From Rothia nasisuis (GTDB lineage Bacteria > Actinomycetota > Actinomycetes > Actinomycetales > Micrococcaceae): a stretch of DNA of 64,000 bases. Positions within the stretch are counted from its first letter, which is position 1, and each line of letters opens with the position of its first letter. The notes under the pieces were generated by a model that was given only the letters and a program-made list of their open reading frames with translations, was not told the DNA's origin and made no database searches. Shown one piece after another: positions 18,956-28,768 of this stretch. Made by a program: the position numbers and the translations under genes. The DNA lies in the NCBI RefSeq assembly GCF_928381405.1, contig NZ_CAKMSB010000010.1, positions 1 through 64,000 on the forward strand, in the 5' to 3' direction.

Positions 18956-20287
18956 TTAGGGTGGGTAGTCGCCGCCGCCGGGCAGTTGCTTCCAGTGCCA
19001 AAGCCAGCCGACCCAGCCGAATTGGGTAGTGGCGCCCAGCCCCAGCAGGAGCCAGCGATAGGCTTGGGAGGCTGAAAGCGCCACCACCGGCAGGAGCAGG
19101 GGGAAGAGCGGCAGAAGTAGCCGGAAGGTTGAGGACTGCGGGTTAAAGAAGGCCAGCATGTAGAGGGCATAAGCAGCGCACCAGGTAAGCAAGGCCGGGT
19201 GCAGCACGGCACGGGTAAGCGGGGCTGTGAGCGCCAGCAGGTAGGCGGCCAGCAGAAGCACGAGGACGGCTGGGCCCACAACCTGCCCCAGGTAGTTCTG
19301 GCTCTGAGTGAGCCAGGGCAGGAAGGGCGAAACGTGTTCACCGCCGGTACGCCAGGCTGTTTCAGTGGCTGTGTAGGCGTCAATGCGCCCAGTGGCCAGC
19401 CAGGCGTGAACCGGGTGGATAAACGCGAAGGCACATACAGCCAGTGCGCCAGCAAGCTGGCCAATCGTGGTGCTTAGGGCCCTGCCGATGCCCTCAGCAC
19501 GGGCCCGGCGCACCACCGTCACAGCCCACCAGATGCCTACCGTGGCACCCAGCGGAACGCCAACTGGCCGAGATAGTGCAGCGGCTAGCGCCGGAATCAG
19601 AAGGAGTCCATACCGGCCCTGGACTAAGAGATACAGTGCCCAGGAGAGAAAGAGTAGGCCAAAGGCTTCGGCATAGCCGGTCTGCAGAATCGGGGCAACC
19701 GCGCAGAAGCTCACCGCTGCCAGCCCCCACAAGGCTGTAGTTTGTATGTTAGATACGGTGTTTTGAGCGGCGCTAGCTGTAGCAGGGGCAGCGTTACTGG
19801 CTCTTGCGGCAAGCGAGCTCTCAAAGAGCCGAAAGATAAACCAGGCTGCGCCAAAACCAGCCAGTAGCGACAGGGTGGGGGCAACAACCTGATAGCTCAG
19901 CCCTGTGACTCGCGTCAGTGCGCCCGCCACGAGGGGGTAGAGAGGGTAGAAGGCCCACTCGTTCTGGGCTACCTGCCCAGTGTCCGTCAGTGGTAGCTGA
20001 CTGGGGTAGCCGGTATCAGCGATGGTGGCGTACCAGTCAGCATCCCAGATCATGACGAACTCCGAGTAAGTCATGGCTGCGCCCTTCCAGGGGCTATAGG
20101 TCTGGTGCAAGCCGACCGCTGAGAAAATAGCCCAGCCCCAGACCCGGCTGGCCGCATAAATCAAGGCGACTCGCGCCGCGAGAGGCAAGGAGGACGCCCG
20201 CTGCCAGGCGCCCAGCACCGTCAACGTCAGGCGAGCGTGGAGCTGGTCTAGGGTGGACGACTGGCCCGCTCCCCTAGCCGTTCCCAT
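18956..20287 (-). CDS. PIG-V-like mannosyltransferase family protein
   Basis: A polytopic membrane protein of 443 residues with about ten hydrophobic segments. WDADWY (about residue 82) and NEWAFYPLYP (about 110) are the acidic and aromatic motifs typical of PIG-V-like, polyprenyl-sugar-dependent GT-C glycosyltransferases. It probably transfers mannose to a cell-envelope glycan or protein on the outer face of the membrane. The ATG at 20287 is preferred over the GTG at 20296 because GAAGGG lies eight bases upstream. It overlaps the end of the DivIVA-like gene by 14 bases, so the two are coupled. Confidence 0.87.
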   Translation of the reverse strand: MGTARGAGQSSTLDQLHARLTLTVLGAWQRASSLPLAARVALIYAASRVWGWAIFSAVGLHQTYSPWKGAAMTYSEFVMIWDADWYATIADTGYPSQLPLTDTGQVAQNEWAFYPLYPLVAGALTRVTGLSYQVVAPTLSLLAGFGAAWFIFRLFESSLAARASNAAPATASAAQNTVSNIQTTALWGLAAVSFCAVAPILQTGYAEAFGLLFLSWALYLLVQGRYGLLLIPALAAALSRPVGVPLGATVGIWWAVTVVRRARAEGIGRALSTTIGQLAGALAVCAFAFIHPVHAWLATGRIDAYTATETAWRTGGEHVSPFLPWLTQSQNYLGQVVGPAVLVLLLAAYLLALTAPLTRAVLHPALLTWCAAYALYMLAFFNPQSSTFRLLLPLFPLLLPVVALSASQAYRWLLLGLGATTQFGWVGWLWHWKQLPGGGDYPP

Positions 20288-20675
20288 GCTCTGCACCCTT
20301 CAGACCGGCCGCGCCTTTCCCTGCACGGTGGGCCCCAGCGTCCTGATGAGAAGTAGTCGCCTGGCCGCGGGCCTCCGCCAGTTCAGCGCGCAGGCGGCCA
20401 AGCTCAGAGGCGGCCCGGGCTAGAGCGCCGTCTACCTCATCACGGTTATACCCCAACAGTGACGTTGCGAAACGAACGCGCTTCAGCTCTTCCTGGTCCG
20501 GGCGGGCCGAGAGAATAAGGGGCGGCTCAGCTGAGGGCATCAGGTCAATGCCGTCTTGGCTTACCCAATCAGTGGCCCTGCGCCCCGGTACCAGCCGGTC
20601 ACTCCCCAGTACTGCACACCCCACCATGACCGCAACCAGCACCACACAGGTCAGGCCAACCAGTAAATAATTCAT
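20274..20675 (-). CDS. DivIVA domain membrane protein
   Basis: A 133-residue protein with one N-terminal transmembrane helix (about 4-24) and a short DivIVA-like segment (RFATSLLGYNRDEVDGALARA, about 69-90) followed by a coiled coil. The Ala/Gly-rich tail overlaps the mannosyltransferase start. Proteins of this shape are membrane-anchored relatives of the polar growth and septation factor DivIVA; too short to be Wag31 itself. A link between envelope glycan synthesis and growth sites is inference from the operon. Confidence 0.75.
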   Translation of the reverse strand: MNYLLVGLTCVVLVAVMVGCAVLGSDRLVPGRRATDWVSQDGIDLMPSAEPPLILSARPDQEELKRVRFATSLLGYNRDEVDGALARAASELGRLRAELAEARGQATTSHQDAGAHRAGKGAAGLKGAEHGNG

Positions 20676-20874
20676 GCGTTATCCCTCTCAACCAGCCACC
20701 GCCGGCTGTATATCAACGTCAACTTGCTGTAAGACCAAGAAAATACACTATCTTATGTAACGTCCTGTTTACCTCATTAGGAGTAAGGTAGGGCACATAC
20801 ACCTAACGGTTCTGTGCCACCAGCACCCCATGCTACCGGCGCACACACATATCCACCATCAGGGAGGAACCAAC

Positions 20875-21618
20875 GTGACCACAGAAGCACTGGTTCAACT
20901 CACCAACGTCAACAAGCACTACGGTGAAAACCATGTTCTCAAGAACATTAACCTGTCCATTGGTAAAGGCGAAGTCGTCGTCCTACTGGGCCCTTCAGGC
21001 TCCGGTAAGTCAACCCTCTGCCGCACCATCAACCGTCTCGAAACCATCACCGACGGCACCATCACCATTGACGGCAAGAAGCTGCCCGAAGAAGGTAAGG
21101 AGCTAGCGAACCTGCGCGCAGAAGTCGGTATGGTCTTCCAGTCTTTCAACCTCTTCGCCCACAAGACAATCCTCGAAAATGTCACGCTCGGGCCCCGCAG
21201 GGTTCGAGGGCTGAGCAAGTCTGAAGCAGATGACCTCGCCATGAGCCTACTCAAGAAGGTCGGGGTAGATAACCAGGCCTCCAAGATGCCCGCCCAGCTC
21301 TCCGGCGGCCAGCAGCAGCGCGTAGCCATCGCCCGTGCGCTGGCCATGAAGCCCAAGGTCATGCTCTTCGACGAACCCACGTCCGCCCTTGACCCTGAGA
21401 TGGTCAACGAGGTTCTCGACACCATGGTCTCTCTCGCCCGTGAAGGCATGACCATGATCGTGGTAACCCACGAAATGGGCTTTGCCCGCAAGGCGGCAGA
21501 CCGCATCGTCTTCCTCGCCGACGGCGAAATCGTCGAAGAAGCAACACCAGACCACTTCTTCACCAACCCCCAGTCAGACCGCGCCAAAGACTTCCTCGGT
21601 AAGATCCTGGGCCACTAA
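20875..21618 (+). CDS. gluA: Glutamate ABC transporter ATP-binding protein
   Basis: ATPase of a polar amino-acid importer, 247 residues. It has Walker [10 protein letters not shown], the signature [15 protein letters not shown], Walker B VMLFDEP and the switch histidine in VVTHEMG. The GTG at 20875 is preceded by GGGAGGA; an in-frame ATG at 20830 lies upstream of that site and is rejected. It is the first of four genes laid out like gluABCD of Corynebacterium, hence the glutamate assignment; aspartate or glutamine remain possible substrates. Confidence 0.93.
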   Translation: MTTEALVQLTNVNKHYGENHVLKNINLSIGKGEVVVLLGPSGSGKSTLCRTINRLETITDGTITIDGKKLPEEGKELANLRAEVGMVFQSFNLFAHKTILENVTLGPRRVRGLSKSEADDLAMSLLKKVGVDNQASKMPAQLSGGQQQRVAIARALAMKPKVMLFDEPTSALDPEMVNEVLDTMVSLAREGMTMIVVTHEMGFARKAADRIVFLADGEIVEEATPDHFFTNPQSDRAKDFLGKILGH

Positions 21619-21635
21619 CACAGGGGATGAAACCA

Positions 21636-22487
21636 ATGAAACTTTCCCGCCTCAAAGCTAGAGCAGCTACTGTAGCTGCCGTACTGGCAACCGCTACCCT
21701 AGCGCTCTCCGGGTGCGGCAGCACCTCCAGCGCAGACACCATCCGCATCGGTATCAAGTACGACCAGCCCGGCCTTGGATACCAGGACGGCCGCGACTAC
21801 ACCGGCTTCGACACCGACGTAGCCCGCTACGTCGCAGCCGAACTGGGCTACTCTGAAGACCAGATCGAATGGGTCGAGGCCCCCAGCGCCAACCGCGAAA
21901 ACATGCTCACCAATAACCAGGTTGACATGATTTTTGCGACCTACTCCATCACCGAAACGCGCCTCAAGACCGTTGACTTCGCGGGGCCCTACTTTATTGC
22001 GGGCCAGGATCTACTCGTCCAGGAAGCTAACACCGATATCACCGGCCCTGACTCCCTCTCCGGTAAGAACCTCTGCTCCGTCACCGGCTCCACCAGCGCT
22101 AAGAAGATTCAAGAGAAGTATTCCTCTGAGGTGCAACTGGTTCAGCAAAACTCCTACTCCGACTGCGTCGTTGCACTCAACGCAGGCATGGTCGATGCCG
22201 TCACCACCGACGACATCATCCTGGCGGGCCTCGCTTCTACTAAAGCCAATCAGGGCGAGCTCAAGCTCGTTGGCAACACCTTCACCACCGAAAAGTACGG
22301 TGTGGGTCTGCCCAAAGGCTCAGATAAGTGCGCCGCCATCAACCAGGCCATCAATAAGATGGTAGAAACCGGAGCCTGGGAAGACGCCGTCGAAAAGAAC
22401 GTGGGTGCCTCCGGCTACACCTACAACACTGAACTCAACCCGCCCGAGCTCACCGACGCCTGTGCAGCGGTAGAGCCCAGCAGCTAG
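21636..22487 (+). CDS. gluB: Glutamate ABC transporter substrate-binding lipoprotein
   Basis: Solute-binding protein of 283 residues. The N-terminus is a lipoprotein signal with lipobox LSGC, so it is anchored to the outer face of the membrane. The mature part is a family 3 periplasmic-binding domain (IRIGIKYDQPG, GFDTDVARYVA, then the late TTEKYGVGLPKGSD segment). The second ATG at 21636 is chosen because AGGGG lies about 11 bases upstream, while the ATG at 21627 abuts that site. It starts 17 bases after gluA. Confidence 0.93.
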   Translation: MKLSRLKARAATVAAVLATATLALSGCGSTSSADTIRIGIKYDQPGLGYQDGRDYTGFDTDVARYVAAELGYSEDQIEWVEAPSANRENMLTNNQVDMIFATYSITETRLKTVDFAGPYFIAGQDLLVQEANTDITGPDSLSGKNLCSVTGSTSAKKIQEKYSSEVQLVQQNSYSDCVVALNAGMVDAVTTDDIILAGLASTKANQGELKLVGNTFTTEKYGVGLPKGSDKCAAINQAINKMVETGAWEDAVEKNVGASGYTYNTELNPPELTDACAAVEPSS

Positions 22488-22574
22488 GATCTCCGCTGCA
22501 CAGGAACACCAGCCAGGCAGTAGCGCCTGGCACCTACTTACTATCAACACACTTTTCTACCCTTGGAGGCTTTC

Positions 22575-23258
22575 ATGTCATTCTCTGAACAGCTCTCCAC
22601 GCTCTTTGCCACCTACGATGTCATCGGCGCCTTCTGGACCAACATCCAACTGACCTTTTGGGTAGCTCTTGGGTCGTTCGTCCTTGGCTCGCTTCTAGCA
22701 CTCATGCGTATCTCCCCTGTGCCCTCTCTGCGCTGGGCCGGTACCGCCTACGTGCATCTGATCCGTAATACTCCGCTGACCATCCTGATGACCCTGGCAA
22801 TTCTGGGCGTGTGGACCCAATTCCAGCTCTCCCTTGCAACCAGCTTCGAGTGGAACTTCTTCATCTACGCCGTCATCGTTCTGGCTATCTACCACGCAGC
22901 CTTTGTGTGTGAAGCCATCCGCTCAGGCGTGAACACCGTACCCGTAGGCCAGGCCGAAGCAGCCCGCGCCATCGGCCTCAGCTTTCTGCCCACAGCCCGC
23001 TACGTGATTTTTCCGCAGGCTCTGCGCGGCTCCATCACCCCGCTGGGCAACACCCTCATCGCCCTGGCGAAGAACACGACCGTTGCTACCGTGGCTTCGG
23101 TTGCAGAAGCCTCGGGCATGATGAAGTCTATGATTGAGTTCAACTCAGACCTCATCTTCATGATCTTCTTCGTCTTCGCCATGGGTTTCGTAGTCATTGT
23201 TGTACCTATCGGCCTAGTCACTACCTGGGCCTCACGAAAGCTGGCGGTGAAACGATGA
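22575..23258 (+). CDS. gluC: Glutamate ABC transporter permease
   Basis: Inner-membrane permease of the HisM/GlnP type, 227 residues with about five transmembrane segments. The permease-ATPase coupling loop EAARAIGLSFLPTARYVIFPQALRG is plain. The ATG at 22575 is preceded by TTGGAGGC. An 87-base gap after gluB could allow differential expression of the binding protein. The stop overlaps the gluD start (ATGA). Confidence 0.92.
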   Translation: MSFSEQLSTLFATYDVIGAFWTNIQLTFWVALGSFVLGSLLALMRISPVPSLRWAGTAYVHLIRNTPLTILMTLAILGVWTQFQLSLATSFEWNFFIYAVIVLAIYHAAFVCEAIRSGVNTVPVGQAEAARAIGLSFLPTARYVIFPQALRGSITPLGNTLIALAKNTTVATVASVAEASGMMKSMIEFNSDLIFMIFFVFAMGFVVIVVPIGLVTTWASRKLAVKR

Positions 23259-24175
23259 ACGCAAAACGCATGACCTCAACCTCCGTTCTCTTCGACGTAC
23301 CCGGCCCCAAGGCCCGCGCCCGCACCCGCGTCTTCAACATCGTCGCTATTCTGGTGCTGGCCGCTGGCTTCGCCTACGTGATGATGGTAATGAACCGCCA
23401 GGGGCAGCTCGAAGCCGATAAGTGGACCTCGCTGTTCACGGGCAACCTCTGGGCCAACTACATACTGCCGGCGCTCTGGAAGACCCTTTCAGCTGCCCTG
23501 CTGTCTGTGGTAACCTCGGTCGCCTTCGGCCTCTTTTTCGGCCTGGCCCGCCTGTCTCCGAACAAGGTGATTCGTGGTATCGGCACCGTGATTGTGGAGT
23601 TCTTCCGAGCCGTCCCCGTGCTTATCATGATGATTTTCTTCTGGCTTTTTCTGGGCCAGCTTAACCTCTTTGCTCCGTCGCAGCTGCCCTTCATCGCGGT
23701 GGTTCTAGGCCTGACCCTCTACAATGGTTCCGTCATCGCCGAACTGCTACGCTCCGGTGTGCACCAGCTACCCAAGGGCCAGGGCGAAGCCGGTCTAGCT
23801 ATCGGTCTGACTCCCTGGAAGGTACTGACCCTCATACTGGTACCCCAGGCACTCACCGCCATGATGCCCTCACTGCTTTCGCAGTTCGTGGTCATTCTGA
23901 AGGACACCGCGCTGGGCTACATCATCTCCTACCCCGAACTTCTGGCTGCGGCCCGCCGCTTCGGCTCCGGTGAAGGTAACATTCTGCAGATGCTGCTCCT
24001 TGCTGCCCTCATCTTCGTGGTCATCAACTTCGCTCTGACCCTGTTTGCGGAGTGGCTGGCTAGGTACATGAACTCCCGCTCAGACGTGGAGATTAAACAT
24101 GCAGACGGTGTTCCCGGCGAAGTGGACGAAGCCCGCCCGCAAACCCAGATGATGTTTAAGATTCCTAAGCACTAG
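23255..24175 (+). CDS. gluD: Glutamate ABC transporter permease
   Basis: Second permease of the importer, 306 residues, a partner of gluC with the same fold. The coupling loop is GEAGLAIGLTPWKVLTLILVPQAL. It has a longer N-terminus and a hydrophilic C-terminal tail of about 35 residues not present in gluC. The start overlaps the gluC stop by four bases. A strong terminator follows 33 bases after the stop, closing the operon. Confidence 0.92.
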   Translation: MNAKRMTSTSVLFDVPGPKARARTRVFNIVAILVLAAGFAYVMMVMNRQGQLEADKWTSLFTGNLWANYILPALWKTLSAALLSVVTSVAFGLFFGLARLSPNKVIRGIGTVIVEFFRAVPVLIMMIFFWLFLGQLNLFAPSQLPFIAVVLGLTLYNGSVIAELLRSGVHQLPKGQGEAGLAIGLTPWKVLTLILVPQALTAMMPSLLSQFVVILKDTALGYIISYPELLAAARRFGSGEGNILQMLLLAALIFVVINFALTLFAEWLARYMNSRSDVEIKHADGVPGEVDEARPQTQMMFKIPKH

Positions 24176-24207
24176 CGTCCGCGCCTCGCACTTCGACTCC
24201 AGGACCT

Positions 24208-24240
24208 AGGGACCCCATCTCCTGATGGGGTCCCTACTTT
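24208..24240 (+). terminator. Terminator of gluABCD
   Basis: A 12-bp stem, 24208-24219 with 24224-24235, with a four-base loop (TCCT), followed by ACTTT. Confidence 0.85.
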
Positions 24241-24274
24241 GCTCTCTAGCTCTGGGGCGGTAAAGGCTGACGGG

Positions 24275-25423
24275 TTAGGACGCCGCCAGCCACGTCTCCA
24301 GAGCCGTGTAGCAGGCGCGCACCTCCGTAGCCTTCACGTGCTCGTTGTCTGTGTGAGCCAGCAGGGCGTCACCGGGGCCGAAGTTCACGGCGGGGATACC
24401 GATTTCGCTGAAGCGGGCCACGTCCGTCCAGCCATACTTGGGCTGGGGCTCCTGGCCTACTGATTCAATCAGCGAACGTGACATGGGGGCGTCCAGGCCG
24501 GGGCGGGCTGCTGAGGACTTGTCCACAAAGTCCAGCTCGTAGCCCTCAAAGATCTCATGCAGGTGGGCTATGGCCTCGTCCAAGGTCTTGTTGGGGGCAA
24601 AGCGGTAGTTGATATGCACGCCCGCCTCATCTGGAATCACGTTCCCGGCAACACCTCCCGATATCTGCACGGCGTTGAGTCCCTCGCGGTAGGCCAGACC
24701 CTCCACCTCATAGGTGTGCGGCTGGTAGGCGACCAGGCGGTTTAGCACATCTGCCATCTTGTGGATAGCGTTGACGCCCTTCCAGGCCCGACCCGAGTGG
24801 GCTGCGATACCGGTGGTGCGGATCCAGAAGCGGATGGTGCCATTGCAGCCGCCTTCGATGGTACCGTCGGTGGGTTCTAGCAGGACGGCAAAGGCCGCAT
24901 CGGTCAGCTTCTGCCGGTGGTTACGCATCAGGCGGGCAAGCCCTGAAAGCTCGGAGGCAACCTCTTCGTTGTCGTAGAAGACGTAGGTTATGTCGTAGCG
25001 GGGCTCCTTCAGGCTGGCCGCCAAAGCCAACTGGACAGCCACTCCACCTTTCATATCCACAGCACCCCGGCCGTAGAGCACCCGCTCCCCCGACTCGTCC
25101 GCCCAGGTAGCAGGCACGGTGCCTAAAGAACCTTCGGTGCGGGGTAGGGGAACGGTATCCAGGTGCCCGGCCAGCACGATACGGGCATCCCGCCCCAGGT
25201 TCGTACGGGCAATAATAGCGTCGCCGTCGCGGGTGATTTCTAAGCCACCGATTCCTTCTAGGGCCGCCTGCACGGCGTCCGCCAGGCGCGCCTCCGCGCC
25301 CGATACAGAATAGATGTTGAGTAAATCAGCGGTGAGGTCTTCAACGGGCTGGGTCAGGTTCAGGACGTTGGGGCCCAGGTGCGCGAAATCTGCGGCTTGG
25401 ATGGGGCTGGGGTTATTGGTCAT
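24275..25423 (-). CDS. dapE: Succinyl-diaminopimelate desuccinylase
   Basis: Hydrolyses N-succinyl-L,L-diaminopimelate in the lysine and peptidoglycan precursor pathway. The 382-residue M20 metallohydrolase has zinc motifs GHLDTVP and GRGAVDMKGG, catalytic-base region YDNEEVAS, and a late HTDNEHV. The ATG at 25423 is chosen because TATGGT ends six bases upstream, giving a leaderless start; an ATG at 25438 would lie upstream of that promoter. It is divergent from dapD, which supplies the succinyl group two steps earlier. Confidence 0.93.
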   Translation of the reverse strand: MTNNPSPIQAADFAHLGPNVLNLTQPVEDLTADLLNIYSVSGAEARLADAVQAALEGIGGLEITRDGDAIIARTNLGRDARIVLAGHLDTVPLPRTEGSLGTVPATWADESGERVLYGRGAVDMKGGVAVQLALAASLKEPRYDITYVFYDNEEVASELSGLARLMRNHRQKLTDAAFAVLLEPTDGTIEGGCNGTIRFWIRTTGIAAHSGRAWKGVNAIHKMADVLNRLVAYQPHTYEVEGLAYREGLNAVQISGGVAGNVIPDEAGVHINYRFAPNKTLDEAIAHLHEIFEGYELDFVDKSSAARPGLDAPMSRSLIESVGQEPQPKYGWTDVARFSEIGIPAVNFGPGDALLAHTDNEHVKATEVRACYTALETWLAAS

Positions 25424-25429
25424 GGTTCC

Positions 25430-25435
25430 ACCATA
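25430..25435 (-). promoter_or_regulatory. Probable -10 box of dapE
   Basis: TATGGT on the minus strand, six bases before the ATG at 25423. Confidence 0.45.
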
Positions 25436-25469
25436 CAAGCCAAAAGCCCACGGCGGCGGGTTGATTCCG

Positions 25470-25475
25470 TAGACT
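25470..25475 (+). promoter_or_regulatory. Probable -10 box of dapD
   Basis: TAGACT ends seven bases before the ATG at 25483, the same box and spacing as for pepP. The dapE and dapD -10 boxes are only 34 bases apart, so the two promoters overlap. Confidence 0.5.
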
Positions 25476-25482
25476 GGTAGGC

Positions 25483-26439
25483 ATGACTGAAAACAACACC
25501 CGTGTAGCCTCCGGTCTGGGCCTGGCCACCGTTGTCGCCTCAGGCGAGAACGAGGGCACCGTCCTAGATGTCTGGTACCCAGCGCCCGCCCTCACCGAAA
25601 CCGCTGACGACTCCGTAGCAGCCGACCTTGAGGCCCTAGTCGAAGCTGATGAAGATCGCAATGTTGTGCGTGAGCTGGTCAACGTAACCATCAACCTGGA
25701 TGAGGCACCTGCCAATGCTGCGGACGCCTACCTGCGCCTACACCTACTCTCGCACACCCTGGTGGCCCCCAACACCATCAACCTCGATGGCCTCTTTGGC
25801 AAGCTGACCAACGTTGCCTGGACCAACTTTGGCCCCGTTCTGGCGGCTGAATTTACCGCCGCTTCGCTCAAACTGCGCCGCCGCGGCGCCCTGGTGGTCA
25901 CCCACGTCGATAAGTTCCCCCGCATGATCGACTATGTGGTACCCGCCGGTGTTCGTATTGGCGACGCAGACCGTGTGCGCCTGGGCGCCCACCTGGCCTC
26001 CGGCACCACCGTCATGCACGAAGGCTTCGTCAACTTCAACGCCGGCACCCTCGGCGAGTCCATGGTTGAGGGCCGCATCTCCCAGGGCGTTGTTATTGGC
26101 AACGGCACCGACATCGGCGGCGGCGCCTCCACCATGGGTACCCTCTCCGGTGGCGGTACCCAGCGCGTCGCTATCGGCGAGCGCTCCCTACTAGGCGCTG
26201 AGGCCGGTATCGGTATCGCCCTGGGTGATGACTGCGTGGTTGAGGCTGGCCTCTATGTCACCGCAGGCTCCCGCGTCACCGTGCTCAGCCCCGGCGCAGA
26301 ACCTAAGGTTGTCAAAGCTCTGGAGCTCTCAGGCGTCAACAACCTTCTCTTCCGCCGTAACTCGGTCACCGGCGCGATTGAGGTTCTACCCCGCGCCAAC
26401 AACACCGTGGAGCTGAACAGCGAGCTGCACGCCAACTAG
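25483..26439 (+). CDS. dapD: Tetrahydrodipicolinate N-succinyltransferase
   Basis: Transfers succinyl from succinyl-CoA to tetrahydrodipicolinate. The 318-residue protein has an N-terminal helical domain and a left-handed beta-helix of hexapeptide repeats (about 165-270, with [17 protein letters not shown] and [19 protein letters not shown]). This is the actinobacterial DapD type, longer than the E. coli enzyme. dapE (divergent) and dapC (31598) complete the succinylase branch within the window. Confidence 0.93.
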   Translation: MTENNTRVASGLGLATVVASGENEGTVLDVWYPAPALTETADDSVAADLEALVEADEDRNVVRELVNVTINLDEAPANAADAYLRLHLLSHTLVAPNTINLDGLFGKLTNVAWTNFGPVLAAEFTAASLKLRRRGALVVTHVDKFPRMIDYVVPAGVRIGDADRVRLGAHLASGTTVMHEGFVNFNAGTLGESMVEGRISQGVVIGNGTDIGGGASTMGTLSGGGTQRVAIGERSLLGAEAGIGIALGDDCVVEAGLYVTAGSRVTVLSPGAEPKVVKALELSGVNNLLFRRNSVTGAIEVLPRANNTVELNSELHAN

Positions 26440-26461
26440 TTCACCAACTTTTCAGATTGTT

Positions 26462-26501
26462 AGGGCCCGTATCTTCTCCACGAGAGAAAGGTACGGGCCC
26501 T
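26462..26501 (+). terminator. Terminator of dapD
   Basis: A ten-base perfect stem, 26462-26471 with 26492-26501, with a 20-base loop, just after the dapD stop. Confidence 0.7.
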
Positions 26502-26543
26502 TAGAATGAGAAAGCACACATTATCTGATAGAAAGCTCTGGTC

Positions 26544-28640
26544 ATGAAGCGCTCTCTCACTCTTTTAGCCAGCCTGGGGCTGGTCTCTTCTTCCCTTCTA
26601 GCTCCCGCAGCTTTTGCGGCCCCCGGTGACACCGAGCTCGGTGACCTCACCGTACTTGCCTCCACAGACGTCCACGGCCGGGCTCTGAATTACGACTACT
26701 TCACCGGTGCCCCTTACGGTGAGGGCGATAAGGCCCTAGGCATGGAGCACCTGGCAACGGCTATCGCCCAGACCCGCGCGGCCAAGGGCGCAGACTCCAC
26801 CCTGGTACTCGATAACGGCGATGCCAACCAGGGTAATCCCCTACAGACCTATTACCAGAACAACCGCACCGCCACCAGCCTTGACCCTATGGCCTCGGTC
26901 TTCAACCTGCTCGGCTACGATGCTGGCGTAGTGGGCAACCACGAGTTCAACTACGGCCCTGAAGCTGCCGCCCAGTACACGAACAATCTCACCATGCCCC
27001 TGCTGGGCGCCAACGTCATCGATTCAGCCACCGGCGCTCCGGCCTATGAGCCCTACACCATGCTTGAGAAAACCGTAGGCGGCGAACGCATTCAGGTAGC
27101 CGTCATCGGTGTGGTCACCCCCGGCGTGCGCGTGTGGGATAAGGCCACCGTTGAGGGCAGGCTGGAGTTTAGGGACGCTGCGGCGACGGTTGCCGAGTGG
27201 GCTCCCAGGGTGAAAGCCGCAGGGGCCGACGTGGTCGTCGTCCTTGCCCACACCGGCCTGGACGCTGAAGGCTACACATATAACCCGGCCGATCTCACCG
27301 AAAACGTCGCCAAGTCAGTGGTTGAGCAGTCCACCGATGTCGATCTTGTTGTGGGCGGTCATTCCCACGTAACCAACAAGGTCCAGGAATACTTCACCAA
27401 CAAGAACGGTGAGCCGGTGCTCTACACCCAGCCCGGTTACTGGGCCCGCTTCCTCTCCGAAGTCACCCTGCCCCTGGTCAAGGAAGCTGACGGCGATATT
27501 GAGGTCAAGTGGTCAGAGGATGAAAAACCTACCGCTCTTGCCCTCAATGCTGGTGACTACGCCGCCGACCCGTCCGTCCTGGCAGCTATTGAGCCCTACC
27601 ATTCTCAGACGACCGAGTGGGTACAGACTGTGGTTGCCCAGGCAAGCGCTGAGATGCCCGCAGCCACCAGCGCCTGGGAAGACACCGCCGTGCTCGACTT
27701 CATCAACATGGTTCAGACCGAAGAAGTCACCCGTGCCCTGACCGGAACCCAGTACGAGGGCCTGCCGGTCATTGCTGAGGCCTCCCCCTTCTCTCGTACT
27801 GCGGTCTTCAAGCAGGGTGATGTGACTATTGCCGATATGGCCAGCCTCTACATCTATGACAACACCCTCTACGCCGTTGAGCTGACCGGTGCCCAGCTCA
27901 AGGACTACCTGGAGTGGTCTGCCCGCTACTATATTCAGCAGGAGCCAGGTACTGAGATTAGCGACTGGTCCACCGTGACCAACGCCCTCTATGAGGGAGC
28001 AACCCGCGGTATTCCTGACTACTCCTACGATGTGCTCTCGGGCGTCAACTACCATATCAATATTTCCAAGCCTGTTGGCGAGCGTATTGAGGGTTTGACC
28101 CTGCCCGACGGCACTGCCCTGGCTGATGATCAGAAGGTTATCCTGGCTCTGAACAACTATCGCTGGTCCGGCGGCTCAGGTTACCCGCATGTGACCGCTG
28201 CTCCCATCGTCTACGAAGAGCAGAAGGCCGTGCGCGACCTCATGATCGACTGGGCGATTACCAACAAGGCCATCGACCCGGCTACCTTCTTTGTGAAGAA
28301 CTGGACGGTGGGCACTAGCTCCCTGCCTAGCTCTGAGGTGCCTCCCGCCTCCACCGCAGAACCGACCGTAGACTCCACCGAAGGGGCCACCACTGCCCCA
28401 TCGGCCGGTGAAGCAGGCCCCTTAGCAGGCGCTGAGTCCGGTGAAGAGCCCAGCGCAGAACCCACTGCTCCACCCAGCCTCTCAGCGAGTGAGCCCGCTT
28501 CAGCTACTCCGCTCGCGGCTGAGCAGCCTAAAGGGATTCTGGCTTCAACGGGTACCTGGGGGCTTCCCTTAGCTGGTGCAGGTGCCCTGGCTGTGCTAGC
28601 CGGTGGCGTAGCTCTTCGTTCTGCCCGCCGCAAGGCCTAG
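26544..28640 (+). CDS. Cell-surface CpdB-like nucleotidase with LAXTG anchor
   Basis: A 698-residue secreted phosphoesterase. The signal peptide ends at about residue 26 (AFA|APG). The metallophosphatase domain shows STDVHGRALNYDYF, DNGDANQGNPLQ, GNHEFNYG, AHTG and GGHSHV. The 5'-nucleotidase C-terminal domain has DNTLYAVELTGAQLKDYLEWSARYY, closest to 2',3'-cyclic phosphodiesterase/3'-nucleotidases (CpdB). A Pro/Ala/Ser/Thr-rich stalk (about 590-660) leads to LASTG, a hydrophobic helix and an RRK tail. LAXTG is the signal of class E sortases, so the enzyme is probably wall-linked and scavenges extracellular nucleotides. No sortase gene is in the window. Confidence 0.92.
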   Translation: MKRSLTLLASLGLVSSSLLAPAAFAAPGDTELGDLTVLASTDVHGRALNYDYFTGAPYGEGDKALGMEHLATAIAQTRAAKGADSTLVLDNGDANQGNPLQTYYQNNRTATSLDPMASVFNLLGYDAGVVGNHEFNYGPEAAAQYTNNLTMPLLGANVIDSATGAPAYEPYTMLEKTVGGERIQVAVIGVVTPGVRVWDKATVEGRLEFRDAAATVAEWAPRVKAAGADVVVVLAHTGLDAEGYTYNPADLTENVAKSVVEQSTDVDLVVGGHSHVTNKVQEYFTNKNGEPVLYTQPGYWARFLSEVTLPLVKEADGDIEVKWSEDEKPTALALNAGDYAADPSVLAAIEPYHSQTTEWVQTVVAQASAEMPAATSAWEDTAVLDFINMVQTEEVTRALTGTQYEGLPVIAEASPFSRTAVFKQGDVTIADMASLYIYDNTLYAVELTGAQLKDYLEWSARYYIQQEPGTEISDWSTVTNALYEGATRGIPDYSYDVLSGVNYHINISKPVGERIEGLTLPDGTALADDQKVILALNNYRWSGGSGYPHVTAAPIVYEEQKAVRDLMIDWAITNKAIDPATFFVKNWTVGTSSLPSSEVPPASTAEPTVDSTEGATTAPSAGEAGPLAGAESGEEPSAEPTAPPSLSASEPASATPLAAEQPKGILASTGTWGLPLAGAGALAVLAGGVALRSARRKA

Positions 28641-28768
28641 CACCGATGGAGCATCGCTAGGCGACCTGCTGTATCTCACCTGCCCACCCGCTCCAAAAGT
28701 CGGGTAGGCGGGCTGCTCTACGGGTAAGCTAGGTAGCAAGCACCCAACAACTATCACAAGGGGAAAAC

